Notes under the pieces: model-generated
The model's input: the letters and a program-made list of their open reading frames with translations, nothing else
Told to the model about the DNA's origin: nothing
Databases searched by the model: none
Made by a program: the position numbers and the translations under genes
Shown here: positions 26,293-35,367 of the stretch, piece after piece
Layout: each line of letters opens with the position of its first letter
Position numbering within the stretch: the first letter of the stretch is position 1
Assembly: GCF_023073315.1 (NCBI RefSeq)
Contig: NZ_JADPJH010000011.1
Location: 176,837-240,836, forward strand
Source: Bradyrhizobium sp. 1
GTDB taxonomy: Bacteria; Pseudomonadota; Alphaproteobacteria; Rhizobiales; Xanthobacteraceae
Direction of reading: 5' to 3'
Length of the DNA stretch: 64,000 nucleotides

Positions 26293-26637
26293 ATGAAGAA
26301 GCTGTTCCTGCTTTCCGCCGCGGCCATCCTGATGTCTACCGGCGCGTTCGCGCAATCGACCGTGGTGACGACCACCGGAACCGGTCACGCGGCAGCGGTT
26401 CAGATCGAGCCGCAATACCGGACGAGGATTAAATCCTACGTCACCGAACATCATCTGCGTCCGGTGACGACGAAGGAGAAGATCATCGTCGGCGCAACGG
26501 TTCCGAGCGACGTCGAGCTCGAAGCCGTTCCGTCCGACTGGGGTCCGTCGCTGACGAAATATCGCTACGTCTACTCCGGCGAGCGCGTGATGCTCGTGGA
26601 TCCGGGCACGCGCACCGTCGTCCAGGAAATCGATTGA
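26293..26637 (+). CDS. DUF1236-type secreted protein
   Basis: The 114-residue product has a clear signal peptide ending at FAQS and a mature domain with the YVTEHHLRPV and GATVPSDVELEAVP patterns of DUF1236, small periplasmic proteins frequent in Bradyrhizobium and Rhodopseudomonas. The ATG at 26293 has GAGGAGGA upstream; an upstream start at 26116 is not credible. It is divergent from the small secreted protein. Its role is unknown. Confidence 0.85.
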   Translation: MKKLFLLSAAAILMSTGAFAQSTVVTTTGTGHAAAVQIEPQYRTRIKSYVTEHHLRPVTTKEKIIVGATVPSDVELEAVPSDWGPSLTKYRYVYSGERVMLVDPGTRTVVQEID

Positions 26638-26648
26638 TGCTGACAGAC

Positions 26649-26675
26649 GGGCGGCCGCCGCGACGGCGGCCGCCC
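26649..26675 (+). terminator. GC-rich hairpin after the DUF1236 gene
   Basis: GGGCGGCCGCCG and CGGCGGCCGCCC form a perfect 12-bp stem with a 3-nt loop, starting 11 bp after the stop codon. No T-run follows, so termination may be partial. Confidence 0.6.
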
Positions 26676-26691
26676 TCCCGGAGTTGACCGC

Positions 26692-26784
26692 ATGACATCG
26701 CAGCGAGAAGCCCGGATCGCCGGACTCAGTTTGGCGGCCGTCTACGTCTTGTGTCTGCTGCTGACCGCAATCAGCATGAGTTGA
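26692..26784 (+). CDS. 30-residue single-helix membrane peptide
   Basis: A short frame starts at MTSQREARIAGL and continues into a hydrophobic helix (LAAVYVLCLLLTAI), with GGAG twelve bases upstream. A basic cytoplasmic start followed by one helix is a typical bitopic micropeptide. The distance of the ribosome site makes it less certain than the one at 25831. Confidence 0.4.
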   Translation: MTSQREARIAGLSLAAVYVLCLLLTAISMS

Positions 26785-26854
26785 GGCGCAGACCTCCTGC
26801 ACTGCGCTGCAAAATCCTTCTGGACCGCTTCCCGGACGCGAAAATCGTGGCGCG

Positions 26855-28438
26855 ATGCAGGTCCTGCCCGTATGGTTCTGGCCAAAATCATCATCCGGCG
26901 CTGTCGCGCTGGAACCGGGACGCCCGCGTTTGTCCAAGTTCACCCTGCCGGTCCGGCTCGCTCTCCTGGTCGCGGGAACGACGCTGCCGATGATCGTGTT
27001 CGCGGTCGGCATCGCCTTCTACAATTACAAGCAGGACCGCAGCGATGCGACCCGCCGCGTGCTTGAGAACGTGCGCAGCATGCGCCTCGTGCTGGATTCC
27101 GAGGTGCAGCGGATGGCCGGCGGCTTGCAGGTGCTGGCGCTGACGAACTCGCTGCGCAACGACGACTTCCAAAGCTTTCGCCGCATCGCGCTCGGCTTCG
27201 TCGATCAATACGGCAAGGGCGGCATGGTCCTGATCTCCGACCGCAGCGGCCGGCTGCTGTTCTCCTCGGCGACGGAGGATACCGCGAGCCTGCCGCCGCG
27301 CGGCAATCTGGAGATCGTCGAGAAGGTGTTCGCGACCAAATCGCCGCAATATTCCGACCTGTTCACCGGCACGCTCAATCAGCGGCAGGTCCTCACGGTC
27401 GAAGTTCCGGTGTTCCGCGACGGCGAGGTGATCTACGACCTCTGCTTCGGCCCGCCGGTCAGCATCTTCCAGGAGTTGGTCGAGAAGCAGCGGCCCGACG
27501 GGCAATGGACGGTGTCCCTGCTCGACGCCAAGGGCACCGTGTTCGCGCGCGTGCCGAACCCCGGCGAGACGTTCGGCAAACGCGCCTCGGCGTCGCTTTA
27601 CGCCGAAATGTTTCGCGGCAACGAGGCGTCGCTCCCGACCGTGTCGCTCGACGGCGTTCCGCTCGCCTCCGCCTATACCCGCTCGCGGCTGACCGGCTGG
27701 ACCGTGGCCGCCGGCGTCCCCGAGAGTTCGCTGATCGCACCGCTCTGGCGCAACATCGCCATCACCAGCCTGATCGGCGGCATCCTGCTGCTGACGGGCC
27801 TCACTTTCGCAGTCCGGATGGCGACCACGATCGCGCGCGGCGAGATGCTGCACAATTTACTGATCGATGAGCTCAACCATCGCGTCAAGAACACGCTGGC
27901 CCTGATGCAGGCGATCGCGGTGCAGACCTTCCGGAGTTCGAGCCGGGAGGAGCGGATCAAGTTCGAGGGGCGGCTCGGTGCGCTCGCCGAGGCGCACAAT
28001 CTGCTCAGCCAGGAGAAATGGGCAGGCTCGGAGCTGAAGGATGTGGTGGCCCGCGTGCTCCAGCCGTTCCTGCTCAACGCGCCCGAACGCATCCGGATGG
28101 ACGGCCCCGCGGTGCCGCTGTCGCCGCGGCTCGCCGTGGTGCTGTCGATGATCGTGCACGAGATCGCCACCAACGCCGCCAAATACGGCGCGCTGTCCAA
28201 CGAGACCGGCCGGGTGACGCTGGAATGGGAGGTCATCGCCGACACGCCGAAGCCGCGGCTGCGGCTGATCTGGAGCGAGATCGGTGGCCCATTGGTGACG
28301 GCGCCGGTGCAGCGCGGCTTCGGCTCGCGCCTGATCGAGCGCAGCGCGCGCGATCAGCTCGGCGGCGAGGCCACCGTCGACTTCCTGCCGCGCGGCGTCG
28401 TCTGCACCGTGATTTGCGCGCTGGACGAGGCGCATTGA
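26855..28438 (+). CDS. Membrane sensor histidine kinase, HWE/HisKA_2 family
   Basis: The 527-residue protein has a membrane helix at about 38-58, a periplasmic sensing region of about 240 residues (Cache-like), a second helix at about 305-325 and a cytoplasmic kinase core. The phospho-acceptor is His342 in DELNHRVKNTLA, typical of HWE-type kinases. The ATP-binding part shows MIVHEIATNAAKYGALS and GFGSRLIERSARDQLGG. No response regulator is adjacent, which is common for this family in rhizobia, where they often feed general-stress PhyR or single-domain receivers. The enolase-superfamily gene starts 16 bp downstream. The exact start is uncertain. Confidence 0.9.
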   Translation: MQVLPVWFWPKSSSGAVALEPGRPRLSKFTLPVRLALLVAGTTLPMIVFAVGIAFYNYKQDRSDATRRVLENVRSMRLVLDSEVQRMAGGLQVLALTNSLRNDDFQSFRRIALGFVDQYGKGGMVLISDRSGRLLFSSATEDTASLPPRGNLEIVEKVFATKSPQYSDLFTGTLNQRQVLTVEVPVFRDGEVIYDLCFGPPVSIFQELVEKQRPDGQWTVSLLDAKGTVFARVPNPGETFGKRASASLYAEMFRGNEASLPTVSLDGVPLASAYTRSRLTGWTVAAGVPESSLIAPLWRNIAITSLIGGILLLTGLTFAVRMATTIARGEMLHNLLIDELNHRVKNTLALMQAIAVQTFRSSSREERIKFEGRLGALAEAHNLLSQEKWAGSELKDVVARVLQPFLLNAPERIRMDGPAVPLSPRLAVVLSMIVHEIATNAAKYGALSNETGRVTLEWEVIADTPKPRLRLIWSEIGGPLVTAPVQRGFGSRLIERSARDQLGGEATVDFLPRGVVCTVICALDEAH

Positions 28439-28454
28439 ACCGGGGACATCCGCG

Positions 28455-29588
28455 ATGAAAATCACCAAAGTGCGCACGCACGTCCTCGAGGCAAGACTGT
28501 CGCAGCCGTTCGCCTATTCGCGCGCATGGTACGACACGCGCACCGCGATGCTGGTGGAAATCGAAACCGATGACGGCCTCACCGGCTGGGGCGAATGCTA
28601 TGGGCCGGCGCGGATGACGGCAGCCGTCGTGCAGAGCATCGCGCCGTGGCTGATCGGCGAGGATCCGCTGCGGACCGACGTGCTGTGGCAGACCGTCTAC
28701 GCACGCCTGCGCGATCACGGCCAGAAGGGGGTCGTGATCCAGGGGCTGAGCGGCGTCGACATCGCGCTGTGGGACATCAAGGGCAAACATTACGGCGTGC
28801 CTGCCTGCCAGCTTCTCGGCGGCGCGGCCCGCGATGAGGTGCAGGCCTATGCGACCGGGCTCTATCGGCGCAAGTCGGGCGATCCGCTCGAATATTTGCC
28901 GGAGGAAGCAGCCTTATATGCCGCGGAGGGTTTTCGGGCCGTGAAGCTGAAGGTCGGCTTCGGGATCGCGGAGGATGCCGCGGTCACCCGCGCGGTGCGC
29001 GAGGCGATCGGTCCCGATGTCGCACTGATGGTCGATGCCAACCACGCCTATGATTCGGTCGCGGCGATCCGGCTCGGCCGCCTGATCGAGCGTTACGACA
29101 TCGGATGGTTCGAGGAACCGGTGCCGCCGGAAGACGTCGCGGGCTATCGCGCGGTGAAATCCGCGCTCACGATTCCGATTGCCGGCGGCGAATGCGAATT
29201 CACCCGCTTCGGCTTCCGCGACCTGTTCGCGTCCCATGCGCTCGACATCGCCCAGCCCGACACCTGCGCGGCCGGGGGCCTCACCGAGTGCAAGAAGATC
29301 GCCGACATGAGCGAGGCGTTCGGCATCCGCTACAATCCGCATGTCTGGGGCACCGGCATCGCGATCGCGGCCTCGCTCCAGCTTCTCGCCGTGCTGCCTG
29401 CGCACACACCGACCTCGCTGGCGCCGATCGAGCCGATGCTCGAATTCGACCGCACCGAGCATCCAATCCGGCAGGCAATCCTCAAACAGCCGATCGAGCA
29501 CGCGAACGGCATTGTGCGTGTTCCCGAAGGCCCCGGACTGGGCATCGAGATCAATCGCGAGGCACTCGCGCGTTTTGCCGCAAGTTAA
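28455..29588 (+). CDS. Mandelate racemase/muconate lactonizing enzyme family protein
   Basis: The 377-residue protein is an enolase-superfamily enzyme. The capping domain fills residues 1-125. The barrel carries AVKLKVGFG (catalytic Lys pair), VDANHAYD (metal Asp), WFEEPVPPED (metal Glu), AGGECEF (metal Glu) and HVWGTG (His). This K-x-K plus His arrangement belongs to the mandelate racemase subgroup, which contains many sugar-acid dehydratases. It follows the histidine kinase by 16 bp on the same strand. The acid substrate is unknown. Confidence 0.92.
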   Translation: MKITKVRTHVLEARLSQPFAYSRAWYDTRTAMLVEIETDDGLTGWGECYGPARMTAAVVQSIAPWLIGEDPLRTDVLWQTVYARLRDHGQKGVVIQGLSGVDIALWDIKGKHYGVPACQLLGGAARDEVQAYATGLYRRKSGDPLEYLPEEAALYAAEGFRAVKLKVGFGIAEDAAVTRAVREAIGPDVALMVDANHAYDSVAAIRLGRLIERYDIGWFEEPVPPEDVAGYRAVKSALTIPIAGGECEFTRFGFRDLFASHALDIAQPDTCAAGGLTECKKIADMSEAFGIRYNPHVWGTGIAIAASLQLLAVLPAHTPTSLAPIEPMLEFDRTEHPIRQAILKQPIEHANGIVRVPEGPGLGIEINREALARFAAS

Positions 29589-29843
29589 GGCATATCATCG
29601 GCGATCAAGCGGCGGTCCTGACCTGCTCAGCCGATTCTGAAGCCCCCGCGTCTCCATTCAATATCAGCGCAGCGCCGCTCGGCGTGCGTTTACGAAAACA
29701 CGCGCGCTGCCCGGAGCAGGATCGGACAAAGCATGGCCGCTTCGGGAAAGACGCTCGGTCCTTGCAGCGCATAGAACGCGTGCCGAGCCGTACAAATACG
29801 GACGCCTGATTTGAAGCTCGATGCGATCAGGAGATTCCACGCA

Positions 29844-30803
29844 ATGACCGGAAGCACCGCACTCATGTGCAATCCCTCGCACAAGGGCTTGCCGCCCGCA
29901 CCCACCGCACGGGCGGACGATGGCTCGACGTCGGAGCTACGCGCCGCCGACGCGGAGATGACGCGGGTGCTCAAGACAAGGCCGCTTCGCATGGCCTCCG
30001 ATTCCCATAGCGGTGCCATCGCCTATTGGAAGCACGAGGCGCTGCATGACGTGGTCGAGCCCATGGCCGATCACGTCATCATGACATATCCCGTCGGCTC
30101 GCAGGCGCTGGAGCGGCGCAGCGGAAAATCGGCTGCCATCAGCACCGCGCGTCCCGGCGTCGTGACGATCATTCCGGCCGGCTCGACGTCCCGCTGGGAC
30201 ATTCACCGGCCCATGCATGTCGTTCAGCTCTATCTTCCGCAGCGGACGCTGCTGCGCGTCGCCGATGAGGCCAACACGGCAGGCCCTGACGATCTCCTGG
30301 AAAGGACCGGGCATCCCGACGCCATCACGTCGCGCCTGCTGCTGAGCGCCGCCGACGCGCTCGATGGCAGCGCCACGCTGGACACACTGTTCAGGCAGCA
30401 ACTGACGGACCTTCTCGCCACGCGCCTGCTCGCCGCTCATGCGGGTGTCGCAGCCGCGCTGCCGCCGACCATCGGCGGCCTTTCGCCGACGATCCTCCGC
30501 CGCGCGATCGAACGCCTGCGTTCGGACAGCGATGCCGACGTTTCGCTTTCGGCGCTTGCGTGCGACGCCGGCCTGTCGCGCTTCCATTTCTGCCGGTCCT
30601 TCAAGGAGAGCACCGGGCTGTCGCCGCACGCCTGGCTGCGTCAGCACCGGCTCGAGCAGGCCATGAACATGCTGCGGGAGAGCGATGAATCGGTCGTCTC
30701 GATCGCGGCTGCGCTCGGCTATGCCTCGCAGACCGCCTTCGCCGCGGCATTCAAGAAGCTCACGGGCGAAACGCCGAGCGATTGGCGCAGGCGCGTGCGT
30801 TAG
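29844..30803 (+). CDS. AraC family transcriptional regulator
   Basis: The 319-residue protein has a C-terminal AraC/XylS DNA-binding domain with two helix-turn-helices (LSALACDAGLSRFHFCRSFK and VVSIAAALGYASQTAFAAAF). Its N-terminal cupin-like sensing domain is of the type often seen upstream of oxidoreductase genes. The ATG at 29844 has AGGAGA nine bases upstream; a TTG at 29811 would give 11 more residues. Its target may be the flavoprotein and MBL genes downstream on the same strand, but no operator was identified. Confidence 0.9.
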   Translation: MTGSTALMCNPSHKGLPPAPTARADDGSTSELRAADAEMTRVLKTRPLRMASDSHSGAIAYWKHEALHDVVEPMADHVIMTYPVGSQALERRSGKSAAISTARPGVVTIIPAGSTSRWDIHRPMHVVQLYLPQRTLLRVADEANTAGPDDLLERTGHPDAITSRLLLSAADALDGSATLDTLFRQQLTDLLATRLLAAHAGVAAALPPTIGGLSPTILRRAIERLRSDSDADVSLSALACDAGLSRFHFCRSFKESTGLSPHAWLRQHRLEQAMNMLRESDESVVSIAAALGYASQTAFAAAFKKLTGETPSDWRRRVR

Positions 30804-30900
30804 CAGCAATCGCGCGACAGGGACGGCAATCGCTCTGGGGCGGTCGAACATCTGGTTCGCTACACATCGCAACGTCACATCATGCGGACGGAGACAGACG

Positions 30901-31191
30901 ATGGACTGGAAACGCCTTGCAATTGCACCGCGACGAAAAGCCGTCTCGACGGCGATCGTGTATGGGCTCTCATTGACCGTGCGTCTGACCTCGCCGACGG
31001 CCGAGGAAGCGCCGGCGCAAATCGGGCAAAGCGCCAATGCCGCGACGTCGGTCCTGATCAGTCATGATTGGCCGCGGCAGCCTGCGATGCCGCTAGCCCT
31101 GCGCGGCTGGCCGCTCGGTCCGCGAAGCTGCCGCACAGCCTGTGAAGGCCCCGCGCTGCTGTCCTCTCTGCCGAACTGCACCGCGCCGTAA
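30901..31191 (+). CDS. Hypothetical 96-residue protein, doubtful
   Basis: An ATG at 30901 behind GGAGA opens a frame of 96 codons. The first half (MDWKRLAIAPRRKAVSTAIV, then a short hydrophobic segment) looks like a weak signal anchor, while the second half is Arg/Pro-rich and unlike a real domain. It could be a decayed gene or chance. The rest of the 30804-31363 gap holds only the tandem repeat near 31292. Confidence 0.25.
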   Translation: MDWKRLAIAPRRKAVSTAIVYGLSLTVRLTSPTAEEAPAQIGQSANAATSVLISHDWPRQPAMPLALRGWPLGPRSCRTACEGPALLSSLPNCTAP

Positions 31192-31291
31192 CGGCCCGGC
31201 CGTCTCCGTCTCACCTCTCCGCGTGATCATCGATCGCAACAGGCTCTGCTTGCATTCGGCAGCAGCGATGACGCGCGCGTTTCGAACCAAC

Positions 31292-31356
31292 CAGACCCAA
31301 GAACCAGATCCAAGAACCAAACCCAAAAACAAAACCCAAAAATCAAACTCAGGAGT
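31292..31356 (+). repeat. Five tandem 13-bp units forming the 5' leader of the flavoprotein gene
   Basis: The units read CAGACCCAAGAAC, CAGATCCAAGAAC, CAAACCCAAAAAC, AAAACCCAAAAAT and CAAACTCAGGAGT, head to tail with no spacer. The last unit supplies the AGGAG ribosome-binding site of the gene starting at 31364. The stretch is almost free of G and T on the plus strand, in contrast to the surrounding GC-rich DNA. Confidence 0.8.
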
Positions 31357-31363
31357 GAACCAC

Positions 31364-32569
31364 ATGCGACTACTCATCATCGGCGCCGGCTTCGCCGGCA
31401 TGTATGCCGCCCTCTCCGCCGCCCGCCTGCGCGACATCAAGGGCGCTTCGCCTGACAATCTCGAAATCGCGCTGATCGCACCGGAGCCGACGCTGGTGGT
31501 CCGTCCGCGGCTCTATGAGCCGAAGCCGCACACCTTGACGGCACCGCTGCTCGATGTCCTCGAGGCGATCGACGTCGATTACATCCAGGGCAGCGCCGAG
31601 ACCGTCAACACCGAGGCGCGGACGGTGCAGATCACGACGGCAAAGGGCACGAAGAAGACCGTGTCCTACGACCGTCTGGTGGTCGCCACCGGCAGCCGCC
31701 TGTTCCGCCCCAACATGCCCGGCCTTGCCGAGCACGGTTTCAGCGTCGATTCCCTCGATGACGCCATTGCGCTGGACAAGCATCTGCACGGTCTCGCCGA
31801 TCGGCCTGCCGTGAACGGACGCGACACGGTCGTCGTTGCCGGCGGCGGTTTTACGGGCATCGAGGCCGCAACCGAGCTGCCCGCGCGCCTGCGCAAGATC
31901 CTCGGCAAGGATTCCAGGATGCGCGTGATCATCGTCGAGCGCAACAGCGCGATCGCTCCCGACATGGGCGACGACGCCCGCCCAGTGATCGAGCAGGCGT
32001 TGCGCAAGCTCGGCGTCGAGACGCGGTTAGGGGCCGGCGTCACCTCGCTCGACAGATCCGGCGTGACGCTGTCGACCGGCGAGCATATCGAGACCGAGAC
32101 GGTGGTCTGGGCCGCGGGTATCCGCGCCGCGCCGTTGACGGCGCAGATTCCTGCCGAGCGCGATAATTTCGGCCGGCTGCTGGTGGATCGCGATCTGCGC
32201 GTATCAGGTGTCGCCGGCGTCTTCGCCACCGGCGATGCGGCGCGGGCCGCCTGCGACGACGACGGCAATTACGCGCTGATGTCGTGCCAGCACGCCACGC
32301 GGATGGGTGCCTTTGCCGGCAACAACGCCGCCGCGGAGCTGCTCGGCACTCCCACCAGGCCCTATCACCAGAAGGCCTACGTCACCTGTCTCGATCTCGG
32401 CGAAGCCGGCGCGCTGTTCACGCGCGGCTGGGAGCGCAAGGTCGAGATGGTCGGCGACGTCGCCAAGAAGACGAAGCAGGAAATCAACACCGTCTGGATC
32501 TATCCGCCGAAGGCCGAGCGCGCCGCCGCGCTCGCGTCGGCCGATCCGGAACGCGTCACCGACGTCTGA
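31364..32569 (+). CDS. NDH-2-like NAD(P)/FAD-dependent oxidoreductase
   Basis: The 401-residue flavoprotein has two Rossmann sites: LLIIGAGFAGMYAAL for FAD at the start, and VVVAGGGFTGIEAATELPA for NAD(P)H near residue 155. It also has FATGDAARA, where the flavin ribityl-binding Asp sits. This is the pattern of type II NADH dehydrogenases and related quinone-reducing enzymes, which attach to the inner face of the membrane. The ATG at 31364 is set by AGGAG in the last tandem repeat unit. An MBL hydrolase follows after 92 bp. Confidence 0.9.
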   Translation: MRLLIIGAGFAGMYAALSAARLRDIKGASPDNLEIALIAPEPTLVVRPRLYEPKPHTLTAPLLDVLEAIDVDYIQGSAETVNTEARTVQITTAKGTKKTVSYDRLVVATGSRLFRPNMPGLAEHGFSVDSLDDAIALDKHLHGLADRPAVNGRDTVVVAGGGFTGIEAATELPARLRKILGKDSRMRVIIVERNSAIAPDMGDDARPVIEQALRKLGVETRLGAGVTSLDRSGVTLSTGEHIETETVVWAAGIRAAPLTAQIPAERDNFGRLLVDRDLRVSGVAGVFATGDAARAACDDDGNYALMSCQHATRMGAFAGNNAAAELLGTPTRPYHQKAYVTCLDLGEAGALFTRGWERKVEMVGDVAKKTKQEINTVWIYPPKAERAAALASADPERVTDV

Positions 32570-32661
32570 CGCACGAAGCGATGACGGCCGCGCACTCCCG
32601 GCGGCGCGGCCTGTTCAACCAGGACCAGCCGGGAACATTCATCATGCAACAGGAGACAAAC

Positions 32662-33579
32662 ATGAACCTGCACAACACGTCTTATCCCACGTCATCCGGC
32701 CCCGAAGAGCTCGTTCCGTCGCGCTATGCGCTCAAGGTGGGCGAGATCGACGTGCTCGTGGTCAGCGATGGCGTGCTGCCGCTGCCAACCACGATGCTGG
32801 CGCACAACGCCGACCCGACCGTCCGGGCGGCCTGGCTGCACGACATGTTCCTGCCGCAGGATGCCTTCGACTGGGCGCTGAATGCGGTCATGGTCCGCAG
32901 CGGCGGCAAGACCATCCTCATCGACGCCGGCCTCGGATCCGATCCGAACCTGAACCTGCCGCGGGCCGGCCAGTTGATCAGGCGACTCGAGGCCGCCGGC
33001 ATCGACCTTTCTTCCGTGACTGACCTGGTGCTGACTCACATGCACATGGACCACGTCGGCGGTCTGCTCGTCGACGGCGTGAAACAACGGCTGCGCAAGG
33101 ACCTGCGCATCCACGTGGCCGCCGCCGAGGTCAAGTTCTGGGAGGCGCCCGATTTCTCCCGCGTCTCCATGCCGCCGGGATTCCCGGACGCGCTTCGGGC
33201 AGCCGCCAAGCGTTTCGTGAGCGAGTACGGCAGTCAGTTGCGGACATTCGATGAGACGTCCGAGATCGCGCCCGGCGTCATCGCCCGGCGCACCGGCGGT
33301 CACACCCCCGGACACAGCGTGGTCCGCGTGGCCTCCGGCGGCGACGCCCTGACATTCGCCGGCGACGCCGTGTTTGCCGTCGGGTTCGAACAGCCCGACT
33401 GGCACAACGGTTTCGAACACGACCCCGAGGAAGCCGCGCGGATTCGCGTCCGTCTGCTGCGCGAGCTTGCCGAGACCGGCGAGATGCTGGTGGCGACGCA
33501 TTTGCCGTTCCCCTCCATCGGCCGCGTGGCAACCGACGGCGACGCGTTTCGTTTCGTGCCGGTGTTCTGGGACTACTGA
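32662..33579 (+). CDS. MBL-fold metallo-hydrolase
   Basis: The 305-residue protein has the metallo-beta-lactamase fold with the metal motif LTHMHMDHVGG (HxHxDH) near residue 130, RTGGHTPGHS as the next metal His and LTFAGDAVF with the bridging Asp. AGGAGA lies six bases before the ATG at 32662, favoured over an ATG at 32644. No signal peptide is seen. It is similar to lactonase- and AttM-like hydrolases, so quorum-signal or ester hydrolysis is possible but unproven. A good terminator follows. Confidence 0.9.
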   Translation: MNLHNTSYPTSSGPEELVPSRYALKVGEIDVLVVSDGVLPLPTTMLAHNADPTVRAAWLHDMFLPQDAFDWALNAVMVRSGGKTILIDAGLGSDPNLNLPRAGQLIRRLEAAGIDLSSVTDLVLTHMHMDHVGGLLVDGVKQRLRKDLRIHVAAAEVKFWEAPDFSRVSMPPGFPDALRAAAKRFVSEYGSQLRTFDETSEIAPGVIARRTGGHTPGHSVVRVASGGDALTFAGDAVFAVGFEQPDWHNGFEHDPEEAARIRVRLLRELAETGEMLVATHLPFPSIGRVATDGDAFRFVPVFWDY

Positions 33580-33604
33580 CGAACGGATCGGTTAAGCCGA
33601 ACCA

Positions 33605-33643
33605 GGGCGCGCACTCATGGCCTTCATGAGCGCGCGCCCTTTT
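33605..33643 (+). terminator. Rho-independent terminator after the MBL hydrolase gene
   Basis: GGGCGCGC (33605-33612) pairs with GCGCGCCC (33632-33639). The stem continues inward through a CTCATG/CATGAG pair after one mismatch, and TTTT follows. It lies between the convergent MBL and CcdA genes. Confidence 0.8.
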
Positions 33644-33672
33644 GCCATCGATGACGGGCAAACGAGACGGAG

Positions 33673-34404
33673 CTACCCGATGGTCTGAAGCGCCGGAAAC
33701 GTCTCGAGCAGCCAGATGCTCACATTCGAGACCGCGCCGGTCAGGAAGCCGATGCCGGTGATCACCATCAACACGCCCATGGCGCGCTCGACATTGACGA
33801 GATGGCCCTTCATGCGCGCGAACAGTTTTGAGAACTGCTCGATCATCAGCGCGGCGATCAGGAAGGGAATGCCAAGGCCCGCGGAATAGACCGCGAGCAG
33901 GCCTGCACCCTTGGTCACCGTGGTTTCGGCCGCAGCGATCGAGAGGATCGCGGCCAGGATCGGGCCGATGCAGGGCGTCCAGCCGAACGCGAAGGCGAGC
34001 CCCATCACGTAGGCGCCCCACAGACCGACGGGTTTTGGCGCGGTCAGCCGCCCCTCGCGCATCAACAGGCCGATGCGCGTCAGTCCGAGGAAGTGCAGGC
34101 CCATCACGATGATGACGATGCCGGCGAGGATCGACAGCTCGGCCGACCAGGTGCGGATCAGCCCGCCGATCAGCGAGGCGCTGGCGCCGAGCGCCACGAA
34201 CACGGTGGAGAAGCCGAGCACGAACAGCAGCGCCGACATCATGATCGCGCGCTTGGAGGCCGCGGCCTCTTCATCGCTCTCGACATGCTCGATCGTCGCG
34301 CCCGTGAGATAGATCAGGTAGGGCGGGACCAGCGGCAGGACGCAAGGGGAGAGGAAGCTGACAAGGCCGGCAATCAGCGCCGCCGGGATCGAGACATTTT
34401 GCAT
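33673..34404 (-). CDS. ccdA: CcdA/DsbD-type thiol transport membrane protein
   Basis: The 243-residue protein has six membrane helices and the two conserved Pro-Cys motifs of the CcdA family, FLSPCVLPLVPP in helix 1 and GWTPCIGPILAA in helix 4. These cysteines carry reducing equivalents from cytoplasmic thioredoxin to the periplasm, needed for c-type cytochrome maturation or disulfide repair. No thioredoxin-like partner gene is adjacent. The start at 34404 gives the usual short N-terminus (MQNVSIPAALIAGLV). It stands alone between unrelated genes. Confidence 0.9.
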   Translation of the reverse strand: MQNVSIPAALIAGLVSFLSPCVLPLVPPYLIYLTGATIEHVESDEEAAASKRAIMMSALLFVLGFSTVFVALGASASLIGGLIRTWSAELSILAGIVIIVMGLHFLGLTRIGLLMREGRLTAPKPVGLWGAYVMGLAFAFGWTPCIGPILAAILSIAAAETTVTKGAGLLAVYSAGLGIPFLIAALMIEQFSKLFARMKGHLVNVERAMGVLMVITGIGFLTGAVSNVSIWLLETFPALQTIG

Positions 34405-34607
34405 GATGCAGTCGGAGCCATCTCAGGCGCCGGCAGGGCGCGCGGGGACTGCGCGCGGGCCGGAGCACCGGCTCAGGTGTAGCCGATGCCGGAGAATGCG
34501 CAACAGAGGCGCATAAAACCAGGGCTCCTCCCGATGCCGTCCGTGATCACAGATGCGGCATCGGGACGCGCACAAATCTCGCCAAAAAGCGAGACTCGGC
34601 GGCGTGG

Positions 34608-34874
34608 CTACTTCACCACGCGGAGCAGCGGACGCCGGGGCTGGTCCTGCGTCTGCTTGGAAGGGGGCTGCGGTTCGCTTCCGGCGCTCCGCAGCATTTC
34701 GTCGCACAGTGCCTTGAGATCGGCACCGTCAATTCCTTTGAGCTTCATCCGCACGTCGAGGATGACAATGGACAGCAGCTCGGCCGACTCACGGCTGTTC
34801 ATCTCGTTGAGCGCCCTGCGGCACTCCTCGAGCGTTTCCAGCACCGACTGCAACTGTTCGTCTGAATGCGACAC
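34608..34874 (-). CDS. Small cytoplasmic helical protein of unknown function
   Basis: The 88-residue product from a GTG at 34874 (GGAAAG upstream) reads VSHSDEQLQSVLETLEECRR, then two more amphipathic helices rich in Leu and Glu, and ends in a Pro/Gln/Arg tail. It has no signal peptide or known domain that I recognise. A start at 34955 is also open but would add residues without helical character. It could be a small regulatory or adaptor protein. Confidence 0.55.
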   Translation of the reverse strand: MSHSDEQLQSVLETLEECRRALNEMNSRESAELLSIVILDVRMKLKGIDGADLKALCDEMLRSAGSEPQPPSKQTQDQPRRPLLRVVK

Positions 34875-35367
34875 CGGCGTTCTTTCCGTTAATTCGGCCT
34901 GTGAGACGTGTTTGTGGTGATCCCCTCGGCCCCCATCGAGGACCCAGAATAGCACGAGGCTCCTGCGCTTCCGAACATGATTTCAGTGTGTTTCTGCGCT
35001 GAAACCGCAGTTCCCGCGACCATCGCGCTGCTGCGCTGTTGGCGATGGGAGAAACAGTCGGAGACAAAACGCGGGATGCGCCGTCGTTGATCCATTCGCG
35101 AAGCCAGCAACGCCGTGCGTGCAAGACCGTCCATCGCGGACAACGCCGACAATCCCGCAGCCGTTTCAAGGCTCGCAACGGAACTCACGCGACACCCCTC
35201 ACCCGGGCGACAAATTGCCCGATTCCCAACCTCATTCCCCGTCCCGGCAGCACTTGGATACCACCCGCGACACAGTAAGGATGACGTTCAAAACTCGTCG
35301 TTCCCCAACCCGTCGTGGTTGTGGTTTGCGCCAGATTCTGCCAGTTTACCGACCCGAAGGGACTTGT
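34875..35367. other. 493-bp divergent intergenic region
   Basis: This stretch lies between the small helical protein gene and the LysR gene. I see no convincing gene, tandem repeat or strong terminator. It presumably holds both promoters; only short weak dyads such as TTTCAG/CTGAAA near 34982-35008 were noted. Confidence 0.5.
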
